A stretch of DNA of 64,000 bases, taken from the NCBI GenBank assembly GCA_012064385.1, contig QRDG01001973.1, forward strand, positions 993,121-1,057,120. Reading direction: 5' to 3'. The translations under genes were made by a program, and so were the position numbers. This DNA comes from Puccinellia tenuiflora (Eukaryota > Streptophyta > Magnoliopsida > Poales > Poaceae). The stretch's first letter is position 1. Each line of letters starts with the position of its first letter. Below the pieces are notes generated by a model, which was not told the DNA's origin, made no database searches, and was given only the letters and a program-made list of their open reading frames with translations. Below, one piece after another: positions 8,908 to 19,718 of the stretch.

Positions 8908-11900
8908 TCATGGATCCTTCTTCTTTGTCGGTGCCGGTAACGGTTTGCAGCCCTCTTTCGTCGTCCATGTCCTGGTGTCCAACTGAGTCTCTAGGATTTC
9001 TTCGATCTCCCTCTTAGGCAACCCTGTAGATGGATTGGGATATAAATAGATTGATTAATAATACAAATCTAAGTGGACAAGTCTATAATAAAGAAAACAA
9101 AGAAGCACTTATTGCTACCTCTGATGTTGTGTAAGGACCCCCGATGATTGGTGACATCTTCGACGATGATTCGTGATAACTGCACCTGGATGCGATGGAA
9201 GTCTTCTCTAAGATCGGCATCGGTGATCGCCCCCGCACATTTGGTCCATTCTTGGAGGCTAGATGGCAACTTCAATTTCTCAGCATCCCGGACAAACCCT
9301 TTAAGGTGATGGAGGGCGTAGAAGGCCTCCTTCACGCTGCCAGACTTCTGCTTGATGCAGCAGAACTCGGTCACATGCTTGAACCGGTGTGTGCCGCTTG
9401 TTGCTTCTTTTCGAAGGGCCCTCCCTTTTTGGCGTAGCCCTCGAGAGCCTCATCGAGAACACCCTTTAACTTGGTGTAGTCTTTCTTCATATCCAAACTC
9501 CCCGAGTCGAGATAAGTGGCACTGGACCACCTCGGGTTCAGGACGACGAGTGTGCAGTACTTGTTCCTGCTCAACACAATTGAAACGAAATGTTGGAAAG
9601 GATCAGCAATGAAACAAATCTACAAGAAAGCATAAGTTACGACGGCAGCGAGCGGATGTGTACTTACTCGGGAAAGAAAGGCAGAAGAATGTTGTTCTTC
9701 CTCTTGTTGGTCAGCATGAAACTCCGGAGGTACTCTATCGCCTTGGTCCGTGTCGCTGATCCTTCCACCAGCTGGCAGTCACGCATATAGTAGGGATCCG
9801 CTACCGCGACGGACTGGGTATTATCTCTCTTGATCTTCATCGACATATCAAGCGCGTATAGGCGGACCAAGTTATAGTCCAGCCGTCTAGAGTGAAAGAG
9901 ATTGAAGATGTCCTCGTACGCGATGAAGAACGGATTCGCGGGGGCATCACAGATGAAGTCCAAGTCCATTGGCACCCTGACCGTGAACACCGGGTAATTT
10001 GGGTCCTTGTCTTGAATAAGGAGGCGCTCTAGCACCAAGACAGATTCATGCAAAGCGTGCATGGATCCACGTGCGAGGCAGAGTAGCTCCGGAGGCAGTA
10101 TCGCTTTACCAGCTTCATGAACCCGGGTCAAGCCAACAACCGCACGGGGTGATACCGTGTCTTCATGACCCGGATAGTCTTAGGAGCTGGCTGGCTCGCA
10201 GAGGCGCCTGGCCCCCTCTTTCTCTTCTTGTTCTTGTTCTTCTTCTTCATCTCCGGGGATGGTGAGGGTGGTTGGGGTGCGGACTCCGGGAAAACCGTCT
10301 TACGTAGTGTACCAGGGCTGAAAATGGTAGACGGTAATTTGCGTGGAGGTTGATCGCCGGCCTCCGGAGGCGTGTCTTGAGATAAACCCTGGAAGTCCAG
10401 GCGCTGCGTGTATGTACTGGGACGAGCAGCTTGATCGCCTTGAGCGCGGAAGGGTTCTTCATCCACAGGAGGCATGTACATGTCCATGCTGGCACCAGTG
10501 TTGAGGTAGCCCTCGACGTCGACATTATCACCATCATCGTCGTTGGCACCAAGTTGAGGTGCATTGGCAGCGCCTTTGGATGGTTGCGGTACAGGCGCTC
10601 CCAACAGTTTTTGGTGGCGACTGCTGGTGGCGACGACCGTCGGTTCCTTCTGGGTGGCGGTGATGGCTGCAGGCTTCGAGGAGGGCCGAACGATCGGGGG
10701 CCTCGAGGTGGCGCCGGTGCTGCGCCTTAACCCTAGAAGTCCAGTCCCAAGACGAATCTAGGTCTTCGGCCATGTCATCGGCCACTTGATGCAATCTTAA
10801 GGACCATGTGATCCTCGTCGGCTCCCGGAGGTTGAATGGGGGGCTCGACGTCGCGAAACTCAGGCACTATCGTAACCAACCTGACCCTCATCACGTCCTC
10901 GTCCATTTTACTATGGTGCATATCGCGGCTCATTGGTTGTACGACAGTGCCCTGAGCACAGTCCTTCAACTCGCCGCCGGGCACCAACCTATGCAGTAGT
11001 ATGCAAGGCATGTCCTGAGTCAAAACATGTTGGACATCATGAGATGGCAGTCATCATAGGCATAGTTATAGAAGATTCTGCGGACTAACTAATTAGTTAC
11101 CTGGGTGATGGCGTCGAGCTCGGCAACTGTCGAGACAAGGGCGTCGGTGCCGGCGGCCTTCCTATCATTCTCCGGCCGCTCGGTTGCATTATGAAGAACA
11201 GCCGCCGCCGGCTGCGGCTCGATATCTTTCGAGGTAGGGGGCGTCGTTGCGTTGGGCTGTGGGGTCGTCAGGTCCGGCGACACGTTTTGGTTCATGATGG
11301 AGTTGCTGCCGCTGACACTGGGCACGTATATCGGCCCCTGTCGACCAGCCGCATTCCAAGCAGCTAACCCCTCCACCAACCCAGGGGGTAAGAAACTTTT
11401 CAGCCTCTCGTCCACTAACCGCTCAACCGTGGTGGAGTCCACTTTTTGATTCTCCAGTGTCTCCACCTTTTTTCTTAGCTCCACAACCTCGGCTTTATCC
11501 TTACTTGGCCTCCTCCTCTCCTTTTTCGTCTCGGCGTCCGAGTGGTAGTAGTTGATGAACTTCATGCTCGTACCGAAGCCGGACACACGGCCAGCTGACG
11601 TCGGCGGCATCGACAGGGGCCTACCCTTGTAGGCGTTCGTCGCCCTGTTGAAAGTCGTGTCCCACGGCTCTGTCGACCCTGGGACGACGGGCCGCCGGCC
11701 TCAGCGTCAGCCTTCAACTCTGCCTCCTGCAGACAAATTAGGCATTAATTTATTTGGCTTCGTTATCTAACTAGATCAACGCAATGGACTTTGAGATATC
11801 CACGGTAATTAAATTCCTTACCAGGTACTTCTCAAAATCCTTCACGGCGGTATCGTCGGTAACAAATTCCCCCGTGGTCATGTCCAGATAGTAGCGGGAC

Positions 11901-12781
11901 CGGACAAAGAACCTCGTCTGCTCGTCCGTGATTTTTTCCCACGGGTTCTCTTTTCCGAGACGTGCATACTCGGCATCCTCCTTGTCCCAAATGGGCTTCT
12001 TTCCTCGGTAACCGCCGCTTCCACAACGGTGTTTACCTATGTTTTGCTCCCGCATGTCCTTCCCCCACTTGGTCCATTTTTTAGCCTCCACAGTTCTTAA
12101 GAACAACTTGAATTCCTCGAACTCTTCTTGGTCGAGCATCGGCTCTTTGGCTTTTATCTCCTGTCAGCTGAGACCCTTCTCAATCTTCCGCTTCACCCGG
12201 TGTTTCCAGCTGCTCAAGGCGGTGCTCATCTTTGAGATGGCTAAACTGTCCACCTTTTTGTTGAACGGCTCCGGGAATGTGTACCGTTGGTGAAGCTTCT
12301 GGAGGAGGACGTCGCGCAAATCCTTATTGGCCGTGCTTCTGATGTCCTTCGTGTTGATGGACACGCTTTCCCGGAGGATGCACCCTAGTTGCATGCTGTA
12401 CCCTTTGGCAGTGGCCTTAGGCGCCACTGGTAGGCCACTTGGCATGACCTCGGTGAAATGGTCTGTGATATTGGCGAGCACTTGAGGTGTCCTATCCCTC
12501 CTTTCCTTATTCTGATTTGGAGCGGTCGGGTCGACACCACCATCCGTGTGGTCGCCGCCATCAGTGGTGTCATCCTCATGGCCGCCACTAGCAGCTCCAT
12601 CGGTGGTTTCGGCGTCGTCGCCCTCCAGGGCGTCTTGCTCATCGTCAGCACGGTCGCCACTAGCAGCTCCGGCGGCGGCGGCCTCCTCCAACTCTTGGGA
12701 CGCTTCCCAGAACGACTTGTTGGCGTCTCTAGCTATTTCTTCGACGCTCATCTTCTTAGAAGGTCCCGCGGAGTCCGACAT
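8908..12781 (-). pseudogene. Broken CACTA accessory gene (TNPA-like part plus Ulp1-like C-terminus)
   Basis: Multi-exon gene read from ATG at 12781 to TGA at 8908. Exon 1 (12781-11823) encodes an acidic Ala/Asp/Gly-rich N-terminus and a plant-transposase-like region (KWTKWGKDMREQN, GSGGYRGKKPIW, then YYLDMTTGEFV). It is cut by one in-frame TGA at 12164-12166. Intron 11822-11727 has GT-AG ends. A charged coiled-coil-like segment follows (11610-11300: KAEVVELRKKVETLENQK), then a basic Lys/Arg-rich piece (10230-10130). The C-terminal part resembles the Ulp1/C48-fold region common in grass CACTA proteins (10131-9668: DIFNLFHSRRLDYNLVRLYA; after intron 9667-9568: YCTLVVLNPRWSSATYLDSG, and ALHHLKGFVRD), with a last exon 9023-8908 (KREIEEILETQLD). 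Frameshifts occur near 11700, 10130 and 9385. The His and Cys expected of an active C48 protease are not seen. The gene lies wholly within the transposon. Confidence 0.75.
12164..12166 (-). other. In-frame TGA in the CACTA gene
   Basis: The frame from 12781 and the frame of 12139-11771 are the same reading frame, separated only by this TGA. The codons between it and the next Met remain open (QEIKAKEP). It is the only break in the first exon. Confidence 0.75.
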
Positions 12782-12889
12782 GTTTGCACTTAATTAAAAA
12801 AGACAAAAGGTTAGTACAACAGAAATATAAGAAAAAAATCAATTAATTAAGTACTAGGATACCCCGGCCCATGCAATAGTCGCAATACC

Positions 12890-12971
12890 CCATATGTCCC
12901 TTTTTTAGCAGAGTCATGCCAAAATTCACGAAAATTTTCGGCATGACCTTTGCTAAAAAAGGGACATATGG
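12890..12971. repeat. 82-bp hairpin (inverted repeat) upstream of the CACTA gene
   Basis: A left arm beginning CCATATGTCCCTTTTTTAGC (12890-12925) and a right arm ending GCTAAAAAAGGGACATATGG (12931-12971) pair almost completely around a loop of a few bases. Weaker complementarity continues outward. It lies about 110 bp upstream of the gene's ATG. A second small inverted repeat (TTGCCGGAACG, 12983-12993 with 13006-13016) follows. Confidence 0.85.
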
Positions 12972-13083
12972 AGTACCCGAATTTGCCGGAACGGAAGTTA
13001 ATCAACGTTCCGGCAATCTCAAGGGCCTCTCGGGGTACCTGCAAGCATTTCACAAAAAATCCACATCTCCGGCCGGCATCTCC

Positions 13084-13168
13084 ACGACACGATGGTCGGA
13101 GCACAAACAACCACAACAATCTCCACGACACGATGGTCGGAGCACAACAACCACGACACGATGGTCGT
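13084..13168. repeat. Three-copy short tandem repeat (CCACGACACGATGGTCG)
   Basis: The 17-bp core occurs three times with spacers of 20-30 bp, inside the CACTA upstream of its gene. Its GGTCG/CGACC ends make it partly palindromic. Confidence 0.8.
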
Positions 13169-13344
13169 GGACACATATCCTCATGCACATATACATCACC
13201 ACATCCACATCCACATCGAGGGAGAGAGGAACTACCTCGGGTAGGGAAGGGAGGCTCGGGTCCGAGATCGGCGTGGTGGAGGTGCTCCTCGTGGCGCTGC
13301 AATAAATTAACAAAACCATGATTTAGCAAGCAACAAAAAAAGTA

Positions 13345-13520
13345 CCAATAGCACTAGCACTAACCTAGCACTAGCACTAACCTAGCACTAACAGCAAGCA
13401 ACTATGCACTAACCTAGAACTAGCAACTATGCACTAACCTAAACATCTACTGCATTTTTCCATATAACAACATATATCAAGCACCTAGCACTAACCTAAA
13501 CATCTACTGCATGCACTAAC
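13345..13520. repeat. Degenerate GCACTAACCTA tandem repeat
   Basis: The motif TAGCACTAACCTA and shortened forms recur at least ten times, with CATCTACTGCAT at two positions. It is simple non-coding sequence within the CACTA. The following stretch to 13610 is A/C-rich without genes; 13660-14060 is GC-rich with no supported gene. Confidence 0.7.
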
Positions 13521-14085
13521 ATTTTTTTTTTCTCAATTTTTTCATCTCAACTAACAGCAACCAGCACTAAAAGCAATTATCAGCAACGCTACTAGCAATC
13601 AACAACAGAAATCAAACAGCCAAACAACTTGGGTGCAGCAGTTCGGTAGGGGAATTTCTACAAACACCTTGGGTGCAGCAGTTCGGTAGGGGAGGGAGGA
13701 GGGGGAAAGGAAGCACCTCGGGGAGGGGAGGGAGGGGAGGTTGTCGAGCGCGGTGTAGAGGTCGTCGCCGGTGTGGAGGGAAGGGAGGTGCGAGGGTGGG
13801 AGGTCTTCGTCGGCGGCGCCACGCGGGGGCCGAGTGTGCGGTTCGGGCAGGGGCGGTGCGGGCGTGGCGGTGGAGGTGCTCCTGGCCGCCAGTGGCGGGG
13901 CAGGTAGAGCGCGGTGGAGTGGCGGCGAGGACGTGCGGTGGTCGTCGAGCGCGCGGGGGGGAGCTGCCGGCGGCGAGGACGCGGTGGTGGTCGTCTCGAG
14001 CGCGCGAAAATTTGGGACTTAGCCGTTTTCGCGATGTGAGGGAGGCGCGTTGGCGGACCCACATGTAAGTGGGCGCGATAGAATT

Positions 14086-14205
14086 CTGTGGCGCACCGCG
14101 GGAAGGGTGCGCCACAGAAAGGAAAGATTCTGTGGCGCACCGCGGGAAGGGTGCGCCACAGAAAGGAAGGATTCTGTGGCGCACTGTTGCAGGAGTGCGC
14201 CACAG
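14086..14205. repeat. Inner block of CTGTGGCGCA subterminal repeats
   Basis: Three hairpin-like units (ATTCTGTGGCGCAC, 10-12 bp loop, GTGCGCCACAGAA) lie here, well inside the element. They are separated from the right-end block by the minisatellite at 14213-15650. Confidence 0.85.
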
Positions 14206-14212
14206 AAATGCG

Positions 14213-15650
14213 CGATATTTTTTGTTCTTTTCAAAAAATAAAGTTTTGGTTAAATTTAAAGAAGAACACACACATATTTGTTAATATTTTAAAAAAAGAA
14301 TATACACCTTTAGTAGGTATAATACAAAAAAAATTGGTTAAATTTAAAGAAAGAACACACACATATTTGTTATTCTTTTTAATGATATTTTTTTCTTTTC
14401 AAAAAATAAAGTTTTGGTTAAATTTAAAGAAAGAACACACACATATTTGTTAATATTTTTAAATAAAGAATATACACCTTTAGTAGGTATAATACAAAAA
14501 AAATTGGTTAAATTTAAAGAAAGAACACACACATATTTGTTATTCTTTTTAATGATATTTTTTCTTTTCAAAAAATAAAGTTTTGGTTAAATTTAAAGAA
14601 AGAACACACACATATTTGTTAATACTTTTAAAGAAAGAATAGACACCTTTAGTAGGTATAATACAAAAAAAATTGGTTAAATTTAAAGAAAGAACACACA
14701 CATATTTGTTATTCTTTTAATGATATTTTTTCTTTTCAAAAAATAAAGTTTTGGTTAAATTTAAAGAAAGAACACACACATATTTGTTAATATGTTTAAA
14801 TAAAGAATATACACCTTTAGTAGGTATAATACAAAAAAAATTGGTTAAATTTAAAGAAAGAACACACACATATTTGTTATTCTTTTAATGATATTTTTTT
14901 CTTTTCAAAAAATAAAGTTTTGGTTAAATTTAAAGAAAGAACACACACATATTTGTTAATATTTTTAAAGAAAGAATAGACACCTTTAGTAGGTATAATA
15001 CAAAAAAAATTGGTTAAATTTAAAGAAAGAACACACACATATTTGTTATTCTTTTTAATGATATTTTTTTCTTTTCAAAAAATAAAGTTTTGGTTAAATT
15101 TAAAGAAAGAACACACACATATTTGTTAATATGTTTAAATAAAGAATAGACACCTTTAGTAGGTATAATACAAAAAAAATTGGTTAAATTTAAAGAAAGA
15201 ACACACACATATTTGTTATTCTTTTTAATGATATTTTTTTTCTTTTCAAAAAATAAAGTTTTGGTTAAATTTAAAGAAAGAACACACACATATTTGTTAA
15301 TATGTTTAAATAAAGAATATACACCTTTAGTAGGTATAATACAAAAAAATTGGTTAAATTTAAAGAAAGAACACACACATATTTGTTATTCTTTTTAATG
15401 ATATATTTTTTTTTAAAAAAAAAGTTTTGGTTAAATTTAAAGAAAGAACACACACATATTTGTTAATATTTTTAAATAAAGAATATACACCTTTAGTAGG
15501 TATAATACAAAAAAAATTGGTTAAATTTAAAGAAAGAACACACACATATTTGTTATTATTTTAATGATATTTTTTCTTTCAAAAAAAAAGTTTTGGTTAA
15601 ATTTAAAGAAAGAACACATATTTGTTAATATTTTTAAAGAAAGAATACAC
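14213..15650. repeat. 168-bp minisatellite, nine copies, inside the CACTA
   Basis: The landmark AAGTTTTGGT recurs at about 14241, 14409, 14578, 14746, 14915, 15085, 15256, 15422 and 15588, a period of 166-171 bp. Each unit is itself a near-duplicate of about 84 bp, because TTGGTTAAATTTAAAGAAAG plus ACACACACATATTTGTTA occurs twice per unit. It is extremely AT-rich and copies differ mainly in A/T-run lengths. The frames crossing it are repeat artefacts. Confidence 0.95.
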
Positions 15651-15652
15651 AC

Positions 15653-15980
15653 ATCTGTGGCGCACGCCGCTGGATGCGCCACACAATATGGCTCCTTCAA
15701 TTTTTTGTGCCGGGGCCCACCCTTATTTCTGTGGCGCATAGGTGCAGCTGCGCCACAGAAACAAAATTGTTTGTGGCGCATCCGTAGCCATGCGCCACAG
15801 AAAAGGTGTGGTAGGATGCAATACAGCCGTGGGTTGTGGGGCCCACTCGTTTTCTGTGGCGCATGTACACTCGTGCGCCACAGAATAACACATTTCAGTG
15901 GCGCACCTCTTATATATGCGCCACAAAAAGGAAAGTATTTCTATTCTGTGGCGCACGTCAACTTTGGTGCGCCACAGAAT
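15653..15980. repeat. Right subterminal CTGTGGCGCA repeats
   Basis: About nine copies of TGCGCCACAG/CTGTGGCGCA in alternating orientation up to the right terminus at 16013. Confidence 0.85.
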
Positions 15981-16013
15981 AGCTATCCACCTATAGCTAG
16001 TTTCCTAGTAGTG

Positions 16014-16151
16014 CGTTGGCGTAGAGATGCTCGTATGCCAACCGACGGCATTTTTTCGGCAATCGGCATGCAGTCCTTTGTACCGACGACACCGATAAAA
16101 AACTGTCGGACACATAAATGGCCGTCGGCAGCGTCGTAGATTCCTGTAGTG
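16014..16151 (-). mobile_element. Right end of the older (outer) CACTA element
   Basis: It continues the GCCGACGG/CCGTCGG motif set seen left of 8433 and ends TTCCTGTAGTG, i.e. CACTACAGGAA read inward. The younger CACTA sits inside it. The first bases, CGT, are the younger element's target duplication. Confidence 0.6.
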
Positions 16152-16158
16152 TGATCAG

Positions 16159-16258
16159 GTTCGACCCCTACTGGATACATCGCGTCGGGGGCTCCTCCTG
16201 CAGCCTCATGGCCACGCTGCTGCTCCTCGGCTTCGTGCTCAAGTGCAAGCAGGTATAG
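16159..16258 (+). other. Possible terminal exon with a hydrophobic segment, unrecognised
   Basis: Right after the CACTA terminus there is an acceptor-like GATCAG and then a clean frame: FDPYWIHRVGGSSC, a hydrophobic stretch (LMATLLLLGFVL), KCKQV and TAG at 16256-16258. A donor-like CAG|GTATAG overlaps the end. It looks like a membrane-segment exon of a host gene whose upstream exons were separated or lost by the CACTA insertions. I do not recognise the family. Confidence 0.4.
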
Positions 16259-16775
16259 GTCGATCGAGTCGATCTGTCCTTTTTTTTCTTTCGTTTCAGA
16301 TAATCGATGTGTCCCGTTAGCTAGTTTATCACTCCTTAATCTTGAGTAAAGTATAATCCTTTCTCGCATAATTTTTTTTCCGAGGTAAATGACAGTTATT
16401 TGCCTTCTGATTAGTGAGAAGAGAATGTTTTTCTCGCACGATTGCCTATACAATGTAAAGTGATTCTGGTGCTAGATCAAACAGTTGAGGTATTAATCGA
16501 CATGGATTTGTGGCTTGAATTTTTTTTGTGATTGTGTTGGATTTATGTTGTTATCTTCTCTCATTCTCTAAGACAGGATTGTGCTGTGGGCAACGAACGG
16601 ATAGTGGCGTAGCCCACGTAGCGTGCGTAGCCCACCGGGCACGATTTGCTCCTGCTTCCTACTACTAGCTAGCTAGCTAGGCGGCCACGCCGAGCGAACC
16701 ATAGCTGCCGCATCCTCCCTCCCGTCGCTCTCGCCGCAGCCTCCAGTCTCCCCGCCGCTAGCCGTCGCCCATAAA
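16259..16775. other. Intergenic / 5' region of the next exon
   Basis: AT-rich to about 16560, then GC-richer. GCGTAGCCCAC occurs twice (about 16607-16637) and a CTAG microsatellite lies at 16666-16681. It probably contains the promoter and 5'UTR of the plus-strand exon at 16776. Confidence 0.4.
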
Positions 16776-16977
16776 ATGGCCTCCGCCTCGCTCCTCCCGG
16801 CCACCTCCGCCGGGGCGCAGCTCGGCCCCTCCCTAGCGCCAACCCTCCGCCGCCGCCGCCGATGCTGCCGCGTCACGGCCGCCTCCACCACGTCGCTGTC
16901 GGACGGCCTCGGCCTTGGCCGCCGCGCTGTTTCCCTTGCCGGCATCGCCGCTTGGCTCCCCACTACCGACGACGACC
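16776..16977 (+). CDS. First exon encoding a chloroplast/thylakoid targeting peptide (partial gene)
   Basis: The ATG at 16776 opens 67 codons to a perfect splice donor (GACC|GTAAGT). The peptide begins MASASLLPATSAGA, is rich in Ser, Ala and Arg and poor in acidic residues, and has the start of a stromal transit peptide. It ends with a twin-Arg-type segment (GRRAVSLAGIAAWLP), as in bipartite signals for the thylakoid lumen. No downstream exon encoding the mature protein was found in 17-22 kb. The gene may be truncated, may be a captured fragment, or may have exons I cannot see. The identity of the mature protein is unknown. Confidence 0.55.
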
Positions 16978-18687
16978 GTAAGTCCAATCTGTGAATTGTA
17001 CTAGCACTAGATTTGGGGGCGCGGCGCACCTGTTGATTCTTGGTAATCTGAGAGCAAATCACCTAAATAAAATGTACAAAAGGGCAAAATCACAAGATGA
17101 TATTTAGATGTAATGCAAACCGATTGTAGGACTTTGGCAGTTAAAAATTACTAAAGGAAAAAAAATAAAAATGACAAATAGATGAGGTCGCATTTGAAAT
17201 TGTGTCACATTAGGAGAACTTCAACTACAAGTGAACGGAAGAACATGATGGCGAGGGCAACTATGACATCTTTCCTAACGACAACATAAGATGTCAGGAG
17301 AAAGATGCAGATCTCGGAGAAAATTTGCCTGTACACCACAATATCGAGGCACATCATAATAGCCATGGATTATAGGAATTGAAGCTGATCACCTGGGTAA
17401 TATTTTGTTTTTTTGCAGTGAGACCATATATCACAAAAATAATTGTGAGTAGCCTATATTTGATCAATTGAGCCGACACTATTTCTTTGCCCTGCAGTAC
17501 CATATAATATATGCAGTAACAAATGAGCAGAGAGACTATTTAGTTTACTTTAACACAATATCTTACACTCATGATGCAGCTAAAATGGCTTTGAATCTCC
17601 TGAATCTTAGTCGTTTTCTATGTTACATAGACTTAACTGTCCAGCTTTTCACTAATCGAATGTATAAAAGAAACCGGCAGCTGATAAATAGAAGAGATTA
17701 AGGCACCTCTGGAAAAAAAGATTCATACAGAGCCAACAATAGCATATGTCAGTGCAAATACACAGCAACAGGTACATGGCCAGGATAACTTGTGGGCTAG
17801 AGATATAATTTCCTATCACTTAGAGGAATGCTAGATATTTTCCTCTCACTTAGAGGAATGCTAGTTGCGATAATGTTTTGGTCAAGAAACTTGCTTAGTA
17901 GTCCTACGATAAAAACACAAAGACCAAAAGCCAGTTATTTCCTTAAATTGCATCTCAAGCACATCTTTGAAAGACTTCGCTAGTCTAGCCAGGATTGTTG
18001 CATGCATCACATTTTCTTACATAATAACACAATCAATGAGATGCAACATTGCAAATAGAAAAAATACAAAGATCAAGCATGCCTTTTGTAACACATACAC
18101 AACACAAAGGAGAAAACCGAACTGAACCTAAAAATGGAGGAAGCATAGAAATACAGATCATATTCATTGTTGCAGGGAATCAAATATGACACATATCAGC
18201 CCCTGAGAATCCTCGTAAAACATTTTTGTACTTCATGAAACAAAATCTTAAGAGCTTGATTTAGAGCAGTCATTGTAGATTGATTGAAGTAAAAGTACAT
18301 TTAACGGGTGGTCGCAACAATTCCTTGCAGAATCGGTGATATTCGAAAGCTTGTGCGATACCAAACATAAATACCGATGTCAAACTGTAAAGTTACTATT
18401 AGAGGAAAACAACACAGTCCTGTGTCACTAAAGAGATACCCTTAGCCTTTACCTGCACTCCACGATAATCAGTTGTTAGATGCCTAAAAACTTAGGTGGA
18501 ATATCCACACATGTGTCAACAAAGAACAAACTCAACACCGATATGAGCTAAAATCACGCCAGTGGATGGTGGTAGCTGATAAATAAATGTAGCAAAAAGA
18601 ATGTATGTTGATTAAGCTGTATGTTTCCTCATGGATATGATCCGAAATTGGATCACAGCAAGACATCATCTGGATAATCTCCTTGAT
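16978..18687. other. Non-coding AT-rich stretch with a short direct duplication
   Basis: No supported exon was found. TTAGAGGAATGCTAG with its left neighbours is duplicated around 17816-17862. The 77-codon frame at 17468-17701 has no coding features. Confidence 0.45.
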
Positions 18688-19246
18688 TTATTCATCTATG
18701 TGAACGAAGGAGCTTTCTATTAAGGAACAGAGCAAATCACGCGTTCCTGAACCTGTAGACACCTAGCAGGACCCGCACTACAACAACTCATCTTCTAAAC
18801 TATCAAATGGAAGAGAGGCTTAGATTACCAGATAAAGAGGACCAGTAACAGAGGCATATCATACACTATCTGAATTATCTGCAGTGTTTTTCTTATCAGT
18901 AAATTAAGACGGATAAAATACCAAACATTAAGTAGCACCTGGATTGTTCAATTCTGGAGGCTGATACTGGAGGGGTAGCACCTCTACAAAGAACACAACA
19001 AAGTCATAAATTAAAGAACAGATAAGATTTATAAATGCAGTGAGCAGACAAAATTCAGAGCCGCAGAAAACACGAAGAACTGACCGGAGGAGGAATAACT
19101 CGATAAGATGACCTCTAAAGGAATTGTAGAAGCAACCTGTGGACAAAGCAGCACCTGCGGGAAGAACACGGCATTGTCAAACATCAAACAGAGGCATGGC
19201 ATACGGCATAGCGTTCATGGAAGGCGAAAGGCGAAAAATGACAAAA

Positions 19247-19346
19247 TCGACCACTGTAACCAAGAAGTCCAATCGATTGGAAGCTCACCTCAACCATCGA
19301 CCACTGTAACCAAGAAGTCCAATCGATTGGAAGCTCACCTCAACCA
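19247..19346. repeat. Perfect 50-bp tandem duplication
   Basis: Two identical 50-bp units (19247-19296 and 19297-19346, beginning TCGACCACTGTAACC). On the minus strand the unit includes the splice donor GTTGAG|GTGAGC of the candidate gene, so that donor is duplicated. Confidence 0.95.
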
Positions 19347-19685
19347 TGATCAGATCTTGCAGCGTCCAGCCTGAGGTTCCTCTCCCTATCGCAAGATGAT
19401 CCACCCGCACAAGCTGCCAGGACCGATGGAGACCTGCGTTTGTACCTCAACCTGGGATTCATTGCTTTCCAGAATCATGTAAAGTAAACTGAACCGTCCA
19501 TTCACAATCCGTACAATTCATGTACATTCGACCAAGTCTGAAGCAGAAAAAAGCAATGCCTTATCTCATAAATCTCACAGATTTCAGACAATGTTCAAAA
19601 TATTACGGGGAGCCGATGCACTGACGTAATAGCTCTGGCCACAACCCTACAAAGCCACCAAAAGAAACTGTATTAAATTCAGAGA

Positions 19686-19718
19686 TGACTATTTATATAC
19701 ATATATATATATATATAG
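19686..19718. repeat. (TA)n microsatellite
   Basis: A short run of alternating TA/CA dinucleotides followed by ATAGAAG; simple repeat only. Confidence 0.8.

Larger units (their letters stand above)
8433..16013 (-). mobile_element. Complete non-autonomous CACTA (En/Spm) transposon, 7.58 kb
   Basis: The ends are inverted: CACTACTAGGGAAA at 8433 and TTTCCTAGTAGTG ending at 16013. Both sides carry the 3-bp target duplication CGT (8430-8432 and 16014-16016), as expected for CACTA transposition. Subterminal regions are packed with copies of CTGTGGCGCA / TGCGCCACAG in both orientations (8461-8635, 14086-14205, 15653-15980), the likely binding sites of the TNPA-type protein. The interior has one broken minus-strand gene (8908-12781), a hairpin, short tandem repeats and a 168-bp minisatellite. 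No tnp2/TNPD transposase frame was found, so movement needs another element. Confidence 0.9.

Noticed and set aside
13612..14271. Overlapping Pro/Arg/Ser-rich frames on both strands
   Set aside because: GC-rich CACTA sequence with no domain and mutually overlapping frames.
14213..15650. CRISPR-like look (regular repeats)
   Set aside because: No unique spacers; units are contiguous 168-bp tandem copies in a plant transposon.
14050..16139. Several frames through the CACTA subterminal repeats and minisatellite
   Set aside because: Products are direct translations of tandem repeats (FCGAPR-, KERTHTYL-type) and repeat with the DNA period.
17468..17701. 77-codon plus-strand frame as the second exon of the plastid-targeted gene
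   Set aside because: No acceptor in the right phase and no lumen-protein features.
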